Assembly: GCA_900541245.1 (NCBI GenBank)
Contig: UQIS01000003.1
Span: 1 to 64,000 of the forward strand
DNA length: 64,000 nt
Direction of reading: 5' to 3'
Origin: an uncultured Collinsella sp.
Lineage (GTDB): Bacteria > Actinomycetota > Coriobacteriia > Coriobacteriales > Coriobacteriaceae
The position numbers were made by a program, and so were the translations under genes. The notes below the pieces were generated by a model. The model did not search any database, was not told where the DNA came from, and saw only the letters and a list, made by a program, of their open reading frames with translations. Of this stretch, positions 9,996-19,617 are shown piece after piece (position 1 is the stretch's first letter; each line of letters starts with the position of its first letter).

Positions 9996-10658
9996 TTATA
10001 TAGTGAAAAGTTTAGCAAGCTCGGCCACCGAGTGCACCACTGCATCGGCACCCGCCGCCTCGTGCTCGCCCGGCGCCGCCGCGCCCGAATAGATACCAAT
10101 GCACGGTACGCCCATTGCGTGCGCGCCCTCCACATCGTTAAAGCGATCGCCGATCATCACGGCATCGTCCGCGGCCGCACCCAAGGCCGCCAACGCGTCG
10201 CGAACCGAATCGGCCTTGGTCTCGCGCCCCTGCGGTGGATTCATGCCAACCACCGCCTCAAACTGCGAAAGCCCCAGCTCGCCCACCATGTCAATGCACT
10301 TTGCCTCCATGCGTGACGTCGCCACGGCCAAGCGATGCCCCTGCGCGACAAGGCCATCGAGCAGCTCGGGGATTCCATCGAACACGGGATACTCTTCCGG
10401 TCCCAGCTCATCAAAAAAGGCACGGTACTCATCGGCCACCACAAGCGACTCCTCGCGCGTAAAGCCGTAAAAGTCGTGGAAGCTCTTCCACAGCGGAGGC
10501 CCGATCATGCGACGCAGGTCACCCATCTGCGCCTCCGAAAACCCGCGCGCGGCCAACGTCTTGCGCGTCGAGGTCATCACCGCTCGACCCGTATCTGCCA
10601 CCGTGCCATCGAAATCAAACAGCACGACCGGCCGCTTGCATATCTCCAGCGCCTCCAT
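9996..10658 (-). CDS. HAD phosphatase, phosphoglycolate phosphatase-like
   Basis: This 220-residue HAD hydrolase has motif I LFDFDGTVADT, a helical cap (residues ~20-90), motif II VATSR, a motif III Lys in GRETKADSV, and motif IV MIGDRFNDVEGA. It belongs to the Gph/PgmB-like group and probably removes phosphate from a small metabolite; the substrate is unknown. The chosen ATG at 10658 lies 6 nt after AGAGGG; two other in-frame ATGs (10691, 10664) are less well placed. Confidence 0.88.
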   Translation of the reverse strand: MEALEICKRPVVLFDFDGTVADTGRAVMTSTRKTLAARGFSEAQMGDLRRMIGPPLWKSFHDFYGFTREESLVVADEYRAFFDELGPEEYPVFDGIPELLDGLVAQGHRLAVATSRMEAKCIDMVGELGLSQFEAVVGMNPPQGRETKADSVRDALAALGAAADDAVMIGDRFNDVEGAHAMGVPCIGIYSGAAAPGEHEAAGADAVVHSVAELAKLFTI

Positions 10659-10708
10659 CGGCATCCCTCTTCCCCAGTTGACGATTTCCACACCGACACT
10701 TCAAACTG

Positions 10709-10736
10709 TTGACTATTCAACAATTGAACCTATAAA
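10709..10736 (+). promoter_or_regulatory. Sigma-70-type promoter for degV
   Basis: TTGACT (10709-10714) and TATAAA (10731-10736) are separated by 16 bp and lie about 80 bp upstream of the DegV start. The -35 region overlaps the small inverted repeats GTTGA/TCAAC and TTCAA/TTGAA, which could be an operator. Confidence 0.65.
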
Positions 10737-10814
10737 TGTGGAACGACTCCACTATACTTGTCGCACTTTGCTCTCAGAAGGCGGCGCTGCCGCGCCCCAA
10801 CGAAAGGTGCAATT

Positions 10815-11675
10815 ATGTCTTTTGCCATCATAACCGACTCCACGTCGGACATCTCCCCCGCCCGCGCCCAAGAGCTCGGCATTTACGTGATTCCGCTACA
10901 TGTGATTATCGAGGGCGAGGACCTGCTCGACCAGGTGCAGATTACCGCCGAGGAATACGTCGCCCGCATGGCTGGCTCCGAGGAGTTGCCGCACACCTCG
11001 CAGCCGAGCGCCGGCGAGTTCAAGGCACTCTTTGACCGCGTGCGCGCCGACGGCCACGATAGCGCCATCTTTATCTCGCTGTGCAGCGAGTGGTCCGCCT
11101 GCTATGCCAACGCCAGTTTGACGGCCGAAACGCACGAGCTGGACGTGCGCTGCATCGACTCGCGCACCGGCTCCGGCGCCGAGGGCCTGCTGGTGGAGTA
11201 CGCGCTGGCCATGCGCGAAGACGGCCGCAACTTGGACGAGACCGAGGCGCAGATCCGCGCGACGCTGCCCGACGCACACCTGTTGCTGATTCCCCGCACG
11301 CTCGAGAACCTCGTTAAGAACGGCCGCGCGCCCAAGCTCGCCGGCCAGCTCACGCAGATGCTCAACATTCGCCTGGCCGTTTCGCCGGAGTGGCAGTCGG
11401 GCGAGATCAAGGCCATCAAGAAGGGTCGCGGCGCCAAGCGCATCGTCGCCAACACCATGGCAGATTGCCTCGCGTTTTTGGACGAGCACCCGGGCTCAAG
11501 CGTGCGTGTGCTCACGACCGGCGCCGCCGAGGAGCAGGAGCTTGTCAACGAGGCACTCGCGGGCCAGGATTACGTAGACGCCGGCACCGGCCCCATCGGC
11601 TGCACCATCGCCACCCACGTAGGCGTCGACGCCATCGCCATCAGCTACTGCCCCCGCTACCAACCTGCCAATTAG
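10815..11675 (+). CDS. DegV-family fatty-acid-binding protein
   Basis: This 286-residue DegV protein binds a single fatty acid. In Firmicutes such proteins present exogenous fatty acids to a FakA kinase (FakB role). Family marks are AIITDSTSDISP at the N-terminus, HTSQPSAGEF, FISLCSEWSACYANA, and the lid region RTLENLVKNGRAPK. The length is normal. The ATG at 10815 follows AAAGGTGCAATT; the extra upstream frame has no ribosome site. No fakA lies nearby. A second DegV is at 29364. Confidence 0.9.
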   Translation: MSFAIITDSTSDISPARAQELGIYVIPLHVIIEGEDLLDQVQITAEEYVARMAGSEELPHTSQPSAGEFKALFDRVRADGHDSAIFISLCSEWSACYANASLTAETHELDVRCIDSRTGSGAEGLLVEYALAMREDGRNLDETEAQIRATLPDAHLLLIPRTLENLVKNGRAPKLAGQLTQMLNIRLAVSPEWQSGEIKAIKKGRGAKRIVANTMADCLAFLDEHPGSSVRVLTTGAAEEQELVNEALAGQDYVDAGTGPIGCTIATHVGVDAIAISYCPRYQPAN

Positions 11676-11690
11676 GGCTACCCATACCAC

Positions 11691-11753
11691 TTGCGGTGGA
11701 ATAGGGACTGTTTTTGGCTTATCAGCCGCAAATCAATCCCTATTCCACCGCAA
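11691..11753. repeat. Dispersed hairpin, family 1, copy 2
   Basis: TTGCGGTGGAATAGGGA (11691-) pairs with its inverse ending at 11753, 15 bp after the degV stop codon. Compared with copy 1 the stem bases AGTTCC have become AGGGA on both arms, so pairing is kept. Confidence 0.8.
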
Positions 11754-11771
11754 CTTAGAAGCAGTTCATTT

Positions 11772-11830
11772 GGGACGGGGCTAAAAAGACTGGTATCAAA
11801 CGTTTCAGACCAGTCTTTTAGCCCCGTCCC
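11772..11830. terminator. Bidirectional terminator-like hairpin
   Basis: Arms at 11772-11794 and 11809-11830 (GGGACGGGGCTAAAA... against ...TTTTAGCCCCGTCCC) are nearly perfect. The stem is followed by ATTTTA on the plus strand. It lies between degV and the LOG remnant and could stop transcripts from both sides. Confidence 0.6.
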
Positions 11831-11842
11831 ATTTTACCTACC

Positions 11843-11972
11843 CTACATCAGCCCGCTCAGGGCGATGTCGACGGCTTCGTTGAGGTCGTCGGTGATGTGG
11901 ACAAGGTCTGGATCGAGTGGGCTGATCATGCCGGCATCCATCACCGGGCCGTTGAGCCAGTCGAACAGGCCC
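11843..11972 (-). pseudogene. LOG-family 3'-end remnant (direct repeat of 16191-16320)
   Basis: These 130 bp encode the last ~42 codons of a LOG protein (GLFDWLNGPVMDAGMISPLDP... to the stop) in the same orientation as the intact gene at 16191. By eye there are about 17 differences over the 130 bp. The match ends abruptly at 11972, so the rest of the gene is absent. The two copies bracket the 4.2-kb accessory segment, as when an element integrates at a gene's 3' end and brings its own replacement end. Confidence 0.85.
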
Positions 11973-11981
11973 CTCGCGGTA

Positions 11982-12209
11982 CCCACTGGACAAAAAATGG
12001 CAAATATGAGTACCGCCACCAAATTAGTAGCAGCAAAATCTCGCCGGAATTGATCATTTCGATCAATTCCACGTCTTGCCAAGGCTCAAAATTCCGTGTT
12101 TAGTGGGTTAGATATATAGAATAATGTGGAATTGGTATTCTATTCTTACCAAATGTTATGAGACTACATTAACAACAGTACTCATATTTGACGTTATTTG
12201 ACCACGGAG
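11982..12209. mobile_element. MITE-like element, copy 1
   Basis: This is an AT-rich ~228-bp segment with terminal inverted repeats. The left end (11982-12013) contains GGACAAAAAATGGCAAATAT and the right end (12180-12209) contains the inverse of a close variant. An internal palindrome GGAATTGATC/GATCAATTCC lies at 12047-12070. It encodes no protein. A second copy with closely related ends lies at 42858-43096. Bases 12210-12390, before the primase-helicase gene, show no convincing gene, promoter or ribosome site. Confidence 0.7.
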
Positions 12210-12390
12210 TCATTCGAGGACCCCTCCCCACGCCGCCAACACGCCCCATAGCCGCCAAAACACCTTTAACAACAGCCGCCGCACGTTTTGGCACCGGCTA
12301 ATTGCCACTCACGGATCGGTACCCCACTATTACCGAACCAAAATCGAAGTCGCATATCTCATAAAGCTGAAATGACGTACCCTCATCCCA

Positions 12391-15344
12391 ATGAACGCTG
12401 ACAAGAATGGCATTCAAATGAGCAACGCCGTGCATCAATACGCCCTTTTCGGGAACGCCTTATTCAAACTCAATAAAACGGTTGTCCACGCTTCAGATCC
12501 GCGTAAGCAGATCGTAATCTGTAGCAACGGTCCAGACATCCGTTACGCAACACTCGAAGAATGGGACAAAGCCGGCAAATCTTTCGGCGAACGTGCACAG
12601 ACCGAGGGCATCGTTACCAGCGCGAGCCCAGCGCGCGACAAACTCGAGCTCTTTCGCAATCTTTTTACCGGCCGCAAAGATGTGCACGCTCACGGGTATC
12701 GCAGAAAAGACGGGGCATCGGCTATACACCCGCCTGCGCAAATGAGTGGAAGCCAGGCATTTGCCCCAAAGCAAACCATCACAGAATTAAATGCGCTGAA
12801 TGTCGCAGCCGCACATTCCTTGAGCTGAACGATGCCGCCATTATCGCCCATTTCAAAGGCAGCGACGACAGGCTCCGGGACGTCATAGGTCAATATGTTC
12901 TCGACAAAGACTGCAACACAAATGTCCTTGTCATTGATTTTGACAAAGCCGATTGGAAAGAAGCGACAAACGCTATCAGGCTTGTCGTAAAAAACCATGG
13001 AATTAACGCTGCGGTCGAGCGATCAAGGTCAGGCAACGGCGCGCATATCTGGTTTTTCTTCCTAGAACCTATAAACGCAAAGACAGCACGAGATTTCGGT
13101 AGCTGCCTTATCGCCGAAGCAGCGGCACTCAACAAGACAATCACCTTCGAAGCCTTTGACCGAATGATACCCGCGCAGTCCACCATTCCTGAAGGCGGCT
13201 TTGGAAATCTCATTGCGCTGCCCTTTCAGGGAAAAGCGCAGCGGGAAGGAAACAGCGTATTTGTTGACGAACGATTCGAGCCCTTTCCCGACCAATGGCT
13301 TTACCTTTCGCAAATCCAGCTAATCTCGCGTGCGACGGTGGATCGTCTGATCGAGGACACCAAAAACAAACCGCTTGGAATAGCAACAGCTGCAGCGACA
13401 AACAAAACCAGGCGCAATGTCCAAAAGCCACGAAAGCGGCTCCCGCTCACGCCACGAGACTTCCCCTCGAACCTGCTCGTCACACAAGCCGATATGCTCT
13501 ACATCCCCGAAAAGTCTCTGAGCCCGGCAGCTCAAATGGAAATCCGCAGGCTTGCGACATTTGCCAACCCGGAGTTCTTCCGTGCGCAATCTATGCATCA
13601 ATCAGTATTCGGCAAACCACGACTCATAGACCTCAGCGAACTTAGAGATGGCCGCGTCGCGATTCCCAGAGGCTGCAAAGCCCAACTTGAGCAGCTGATT
13701 CAAGAAGCCCACGTTACTGCCCATTATTCAGACGAACGTAGCACAGGCAATCCAATTGAGATGGCATTCAAAGGGACCCTTCATCCCGAACAGCAAATTG
13801 CCGCCGACCAGATGCTTGAATACGAAGACGGAATCATGTCTGCGCCAACGGGCTTCGGTAAAACCGTCATCGGAGCTTATCTTATTGCCGCCGTTGGTCT
13901 TCCGGCGCTCGTCATTGTTCCAAAGACCGCGCTCATAGCCCAATGGAAATCGCAGCTCGAACGATTTCTCGACATTACGGACACCAGAGAGCCGGTCCGA
14001 ACGCCAAAAGGACGAATCAGCAAAAAGCAACCTCCCCTTATTGGACAAATCGGAGGGGGCAAAACCGCCGTCAGCGGCCTTATCGACGTCGCTTCCTTTC
14101 AGTCGCTATCTGGCAAAGACTCCCAAACCGGGGAGCCGATAGTTAAGAACCTTGTTCGTAATTACGGCCTCATTATCTGCGACGAATGCCACCATGCTGC
14201 CGCGCCACAGCTCGAGCTCGTCCTCAAGTCCGCTCCAGCCAAATATATATATGGCCTCTCCGCGACACCCGAGCGCTCCGACGGACTCACGCGGGCGCTC
14301 TCGATGCTCTGCGGCCCGCTTCGCTATGTCATCGATCCAAAAACGCAGGCAATTCAGCAGGGCATCCAGCGCATCGTTCGACCGAGATTTACCGGCATTC
14401 GGCTATCCGCCTACGAGCCGGATGCAAGCTTCAATCAGATTCTCGATATGCTGTGTGCACATGCGGCAAGAAACGAATTGATTGTCGATGACGCCCTCGA
14501 AGCAGCGTCAAACGGTCGACATCCGCTCATACTATCCAAAAGGAAAAAGCATGCTGAGGAACTGTTCAGGTTGCTTAATGATCGCAGACACGAGCCCATA
14601 CTCTTAACCGGAGAAATCGGCGCCAAAGAAAGAAAAGCGATACTGAACAGTCTTCCCGGCTTTGAGCATGAACATCGAATCATCGTCGCCACCGAAAGCC
14701 TTCTGAGCGAGGGCTTCGATCTGTCCTACCTTGACACCCTTTTCATTGCCACGCCGATATCTTGGGACGGCAGCGTAACGCAGCAGGTGGGCAGACTGCA
14801 TAGAAGCCACGAGGGCAAGCAACAGGTTGAGATATTCGACTACATTGACCTGTCGATACCCATGCTCGCCCGCATGTACCAGAAAAGACTCAAGACGTAC
14901 GCCAAGTTGGGGTACGAAATTTATTCAGCAGAGGACAGCGAGCAACCCGATTACAACATTCTCATAGAGCCGGCAAACGCTATTGAGGCATTAATTAAAG
15001 ACATCACCGGTGCCACAAAGAGTGCCTTCATAGCCGCATCCTACGCATCCGCCGCATGCCTCACGAAACTCACCACCACACTCGCAGGCGCAGCCGCCCG
15101 TGGGATTACCCTTGAGGTTTATGTTGCCTCACCTCCGCGCGATGACGCGAAAGCGATTTTTGCCGAGATGAACGTCGACTATTCCGTCAAGGCCAAAGGG
15201 CGGCTGTGCGCGGCCGTGATTGACGAGGAAACTGTCTGGTACGGGACTATCCCGCTGCTGGCATTCCCCAAGAAAGAAGACCGCAGCATCCGTTTCAAAA
15301 GCAACGAAGTCGCCGCTGAGTTTTTGAGCGAAATCCAGCAATGA
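12391..15344 (+). CDS. TOTE-type primase-helicase gene, frameshifted (possible pseudogene)
   Basis: Two overlapping frames together encode one ~984-residue protein. Frame A (12391-12723) gives the N-terminus with SPARDKLELFRNLFTGRKDVHAH. Frame B continues with GYTPACANEWKPGICPK and runs to 15344. The join needs one extra base between about 12709 and 12722, possibly in GGGG at 12712-12715. Domains follow in order. First is an archaeo-eukaryotic primase-like domain of the TOTE conflict family (VIDFDKADW near 12930, then RSGNGAHIWFF). A superfamily II helicase comes next (Walker A APTGFGKT near 13842, DECHH at 14181, LSATPERSDG near 14255, then the C-terminal lobe with QQVGRLHRS). The C-terminal region is PLD-nuclease-like with CAAVIDEETVWYG. 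The PLD His and Lys are replaced. TOTE proteins are predicted to act against invading DNA. No ribosome site precedes 12391, so the start is uncertain. G+C looks lower than in flanking genes. Confidence 0.8.
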
Positions 15345-15385
15345 GGAGAACCGGGGGCCGCAGCAGCGAACGGGGCGCGCCTATC

Positions 15386-15452
15386 AGTTGCGGTGAAATA
15401 GGGACTGTTTTTGGCCAATCGACCGCAAATCAATCCCCATTCCACCGCAACT
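15386..15452. repeat. Dispersed hairpin, family 1, copy 3
   Basis: It starts AGTTGCGGTGAAATAGGGAC and ends with the inverse. It lies in the convergent gap between the primase-helicase gene and the yafQ-like toxin. Its central loop closely matches copy 2 (CCGCAAATCAATCCC), so these two copies are the most closely related. Confidence 0.8.
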
Positions 15453-15465
15453 TAGAAATCAGCGA

Positions 15466-15774
15466 TCAGCCCAGCGGACCCTGAAACAACTCCTGATGAG
15501 CGCCCATTCTTACCAGCCTAATCACTGGGTTAGTCTTATGGGGAAGATAAAGAACGACCACATCGACCAAGCCATCGGATAGATGGAAATCGATGTGGCC
15601 GTTGTAGTTTCCGCCCGGGTTTGAAAGCTCATGGGCGCCATATTCCGCGGGAAGCGAGCCGTGAGCTGCAAGCTCTGCGACCGCCGCCTTAAACTCGGTT
15701 TTTAGCTGCGGATGGATGCGCATCGTCCGTTTATAATCCGCCTTAAACTGAGCCTCGACTTTAATCTCAAACAT
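15466..15774 (-). CDS. YafQ-family mRNA interferase toxin
   Basis: This 102-residue protein belongs to the RelE/YafQ toxins, which cut mRNA in translating ribosomes. The residues that matter in E. coli YafQ have counterparts here: His in EYGAHELSN, His in HIDFHLSDG with the nearby Asp, and His in RMGAHQELFQ at the C-terminus. It begins 2 bp after the antitoxin stop, the usual antitoxin-toxin order. The pair lies in the accessory segment, where it may stabilise the island. Confidence 0.9.
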   Translation of the reverse strand: MFEIKVEAQFKADYKRTMRIHPQLKTEFKAAVAELAAHGSLPAEYGAHELSNPGGNYNGHIDFHLSDGLVDVVVLYLPHKTNPVIRLVRMGAHQELFQGPLG

Positions 15775-15776
15775 CG

Positions 15777-16076
15777 CTAGTCCTCATCGAGGAATGATAT
15801 AAGCTCATCAGCGTTGTTGAATGACGGGCTATCGTCCGGCAAAACCCCCAACTCATGAGCCTCGGCGATCACCATGGCACGCCTCGTCGCCTCGTTGGGC
15901 ACCTCCGCCCTTCCTACAATCTCAAAAGGAATCTTTCGCTGATTTACCAGCTGCCGAACGGCAAGATTGAGATAGGAATTGAGGCTGAGGCCGACCGAAT
16001 CCAAGAACTCAGTCGCCTGCTCCTTGAGCCCCTCTTCGATGCGAACCGTCGTAGGCTTAACTGTTGCTGTAGACAT
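15777..16076 (-). CDS. DinJ/RelB-family antitoxin
   Basis: This 99-residue protein has an N-terminal ribbon-helix-helix domain (TTVRIEEGLKEQATEFLDSVGLSLNSYLNLAVRQLV) typical of DinJ. Its acidic C-terminus (PSFNNADELISFLDED) should wrap the toxin. It would neutralise the YafQ-like protein and repress the operon. The ATG at 16076 follows GAGGAGGTCGCAA; the open frame continues upstream to 16169 without a ribosome site. Confidence 0.9.
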   Translation of the reverse strand: MSTATVKPTTVRIEEGLKEQATEFLDSVGLSLNSYLNLAVRQLVNQRKIPFEIVGRAEVPNEATRRAMVIAEAHELGVLPDDSPSFNNADELISFLDED

Positions 16077-16190
16077 TTGCGACCTCCTCGCTCTCGTCTT
16101 TTGCATCAGTATACCCAATATAAACGGCAAACTGACGTTAGATAGCATCAGATTGCCATACATATTCATGTCGCGGTGGGCAGGATTGCT

Positions 16191-16949
16191 CTACATCAAC
16201 CCGCTGAGCGCAATGTCGACGGACTCGTTGAGGTCGTCGATAATGTGTACCAGATCCGGATCGAGCGGGCTGATCATACCGGCGCTCATCACCGGGCCGT
16301 TGAGCCAGTCGAACAGGCCCTGCCAGTACTCGCTGCCCACCAGCACGAGCGGCATGCGCTTGACCTTGTGCGTCTGCACCAGCGTGAGAACCTCGAACAT
16401 CTCGTCGAGCGTTCCAAAACCACCGGGAAACACGATGGCGCCCGAGCTGTATTTGACGAACATGGTCTTGCGCACAAAGAAGTAACGGAAGTCCATACCG
16501 AGGTTTACGTATTTGTTGAGCCCCTGCTCGTGCGGCAATTCAATGCCCAGGCCAACTGACTTGCCGTTGGCGCTCGCCGCTCCCTTGTTGGCCGCTTCCA
16601 TGATGCCGGGGCCGCCACCGGTGATAACCGCCACGCCGCGCTGGGCAATCTTACGGCCGACGGTGCGCGCCGCCTTGTAAGCCGGGTCCGTCTTGGGCGT
16701 GCGGGCGCTGCCGAAGATGGTCACCGCGGGTCCGAGCTCGGCAAGTGCGCCAAAGCCATCGACAAACTCGGCCTGGATGCGCAGTACGCGCCACGGATCG
16801 GCATGCAGCCAGTCGGTCGACTCCTCGGGCGCCAGCAGGTTGGCGTAGGTGTTGTCCTTAGGAATCATGGGGCCGCGCATGACCACGGGACCGCGGCGGT
16901 ACGTCTCGTCGTAGGCAGGCTCGCCCTCGACATTCTCGTTCTTAATCAT
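16191..16949 (-). CDS. LOG-family protein (cytokinin riboside 5'-monophosphate phosphoribohydrolase-like)
   Basis: This 252-residue protein has the Rossmann-like fold of the LOG/TIGR00730 family, with GGGPGIMEAANKGA and PGGFGTLDEMFE, which bind and cleave nucleoside 5'-monophosphates. An N-terminal extension of ~75 residues precedes the core, as in larger bacterial LOGs. Its cellular role in bacteria is unclear. The ATG at 16949 follows TAGGAGCACC. A terminator-like hairpin lies directly upstream. The last 130 bp are duplicated at 11843-11972, across the accessory island. Confidence 0.9.
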   Translation of the reverse strand: MIKNENVEGEPAYDETYRRGPVVMRGPMIPKDNTYANLLAPEESTDWLHADPWRVLRIQAEFVDGFGALAELGPAVTIFGSARTPKTDPAYKAARTVGRKIAQRGVAVITGGGPGIMEAANKGAASANGKSVGLGIELPHEQGLNKYVNLGMDFRYFFVRKTMFVKYSSGAIVFPGGFGTLDEMFEVLTLVQTHKVKRMPLVLVGSEYWQGLFDWLNGPVMSAGMISPLDPDLVHIIDDLNESVDIALSGLM

Positions 16950-16962
16950 GGGTGCTCCTATC

Positions 16963-17012
16963 GAGAAAAAGAAAAACGGGCGGGTCGACGCCATGCGCCA
17001 AACACCCGCCCG
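16963..17012 (-). terminator. Terminator or attenuator just upstream of the LOG gene
   Basis: On the minus strand a 9-bp perfect stem (CGGGCGGGT at 17004-17012 with 16977-16985) is followed by TTTTTCTTTTTC. The U-tract ends only a few bases before the LOG ribosome site. It lies ~150 bp after the tgt stop, so it may terminate tgt or act as an attenuator in a LOG leader. The rest of 17013-17161 is GC-rich with several short inverted repeats but no motif I can name. Confidence 0.75.
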
Positions 17013-17161
17013 AACATCAACTATTCGGTATGGTACCCACGATGCATCAAGCACTTGCAAGCTATCGGTCAGCGGTCGCGCAGCCGGTGTCAGCGAATGC
17101 GACGACCGGCTGGCGCTCGACCATTGCCGTTGCCCACGCTCTGCAAGCGTGTCTGTCGCCC

Positions 17162-18301
<1,140 letters not shown>

Positions 18302-18398
18302 AAACTGGAACTCCTTGGTTGCGGTTCATACGCAAACCATTATACGGGCAACCCGCAAAGAGCACCGACTCGACAGAAACTGGTGCATTAAACGACCA

Positions 18399-18553
18399 GT
18401 CGTTGGGGACGTTCTTAAACGACTAGTCGTCGGGGACAATCTTCAGCGCCATCTTGCAAAGGAATGTCCCAATCTGCCGACACTTAGGGACTGTCCCCAA
18501 GTGCCGGCAAGAGCGTCCCTTTCGACTAGTCATTTAAGAACGTCCCCAACGAC
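18399..18553. repeat. Nested palindrome with GGGGACGTTCTT core, copy 1
   Basis: Outer arms of 31 nt (18399-18429 and 18523-18553) differ at one base. They carry the core GGGGACGTTCTT and an inner ACTAGT. Inside lies a second stem of 17 nt with two mismatches (18475-18491 and 18493-18509). A shorter relative is at 21705-21760. It occupies much of the otherwise empty 18302-18733 gap. Confidence 0.75.
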
Positions 18554-18567
18554 TACTCCAGCAACAC

Positions 18568-18731
18568 CGATGTTTTGGCAACGTCAGCGAGCGGTCACCA
18601 GAGCGAACAAATTGGCATGAAAAGAGGACGGCATAGACCTTCTGGTCATGCCGCCCTCTTTGAATGACAAGTTGTCGCTCTGGTGACCGCGCAGCGTCAA
18701 CTGGCTACGCGGTTTGGTAAAACCGCGTAAC
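18568..18731 (-). repeat. Multi-stem 3'-end element, family 2, copy a
   Basis: Three stems are visible. An outer 16-bp perfect stem (18591-18606 with 18675-18690) encloses an inner stem capped by GACCTTCTGGTC. A separate hairpin with CGCGG(TTT)/(AAA)CCGCG lies at 18706-18729. That hairpin sits 2 nt after the SDR stop codon on the minus strand. Copies b (21782) and c (59286) share the architecture, the boundary and short conserved blocks (CGCGCAGCGTC), while stem bases differ in compensating ways. Confidence 0.75.
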
Positions 18732-18733
18732 TC

Positions 18734-19534
18734 TTAGGGCCGCTGGCCCATACCACCCTCGAGGGTGACGGTCTCGCCGTTCATGTACTTAAAGTCGGGA
18801 CCGCAGAGCTGAACGACCACGCGGCCGATTTCCTTCTCGACGTCGCCGTAGTGACCCGCCGGCGGCATGTGGACGTTGGCCTTAAACGCCTCGGGATAAG
18901 CATCCTGGAAGTTCTCGAGCGCAGCGGTCCAAGCAAGCGGGCACACGATGTTGACGTTGATGCCGTCCTTGCCCCACTCGTTGGCGGCAACGCGAGTCAG
19001 ACCACGGATGCCCTCCTTGGCGGCGGCATAGCTGCACTGACCATAGTTGCCAAACAGGCCGGCGCCCGAGGCAAAGTTGACCACGGAGCCCTTGGTCTCC
19101 TTCAGGTGCGGATAGGCCTTCTGCATGTACAGATAGGTGGCATACAGACCGGAATAAATGGCTAGGTTAAACTGATCCATGGTATGGTCGGCGATGGTCA
19201 CACCCGAGGCGCTGGCCTGAGCATTGTTGACGACGGCGTCGATGCGGCCGAACTCCTCAATGGCCTTGTCGATAACGTTCTGGACGACAGCCTCGTTGTC
19301 CTGACCAGCCGAAACATCGGCCTGAACAGGCAGAACCTTGACACCGTACTCGGCCTCGAGGGACTCCTTGGCGGCCTCGAGCTTGGCGACGTTGCGGCCG
19401 GTGATAACGAGGTTCGCGCCCTCCTTTGCAAAAGCGATATCGATGCCGTAACCGATGGAGCCAGCGGAGCCGTCCTTAAGCGTGGCCTTGCCGCCGCCGG
19501 TGACGATCACGGTCTTACCAGTGAAAAGTCCCAT
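18734..19534 (-). CDS. Short-chain dehydrogenase/reductase (SDR)
   Basis: This 266-residue Rossmann-fold oxidoreductase starts MGLFTGKTVIVTGGG. The nucleotide-binding glycine motif is stretched: TGGG is followed by KATLKDGSA before GSIGYGID. The usual NNAG is NNAQ. The catalytic Ser lies in VNFASGAG and the YxxxK pair in CSYAAAK. The C-terminus GGMGQRP is normal for classical SDRs. The substrate cannot be assigned. Gut Coriobacteriia carry SDRs acting on bile acids, but this sequence does not look like the Collinsella 7-beta-hydroxysteroid dehydrogenase I recall. The ATG at 19534 follows GAAAGGACTTTAT. A palindrome upstream may be an operator. Confidence 0.85.
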   Translation of the reverse strand: MGLFTGKTVIVTGGGKATLKDGSAGSIGYGIDIAFAKEGANLVITGRNVAKLEAAKESLEAEYGVKVLPVQADVSAGQDNEAVVQNVIDKAIEEFGRIDAVVNNAQASASGVTIADHTMDQFNLAIYSGLYATYLYMQKAYPHLKETKGSVVNFASGAGLFGNYGQCSYAAAKEGIRGLTRVAANEWGKDGINVNIVCPLAWTAALENFQDAYPEAFKANVHMPPAGHYGDVEKEIGRVVVQLCGPDFKYMNGETVTLEGGMGQRP

Positions 19535-19597
19535 ATAAAGTCCTTTCAAATCGCGACGGGCGCACCCGCCGACTGCGCGTATCCAACTTCACGCGCC

Positions 19598-19617
19598 AAA
19601 AGTTGAAATGCAACTTT
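19598..19617. promoter_or_regulatory. Small palindrome upstream of the SDR gene
   Basis: AAAGTTG and CAACTTT are perfect inverted 7-mers separated by 5 bp, about 65 bp upstream of the SDR start in the divergent gap. This could be a repressor site; no regulator is encoded next to it. The rest of 19535-19828 shows no other clear signal. Confidence 0.35.

Noticed and set aside
12561..12715. First 50 codons of the 12561 frame as the true N-terminus of the primase-helicase
   Set aside because: They are Arg/Gln-rich nonsense, while the other frame over the same bases encodes the expected family sequence.
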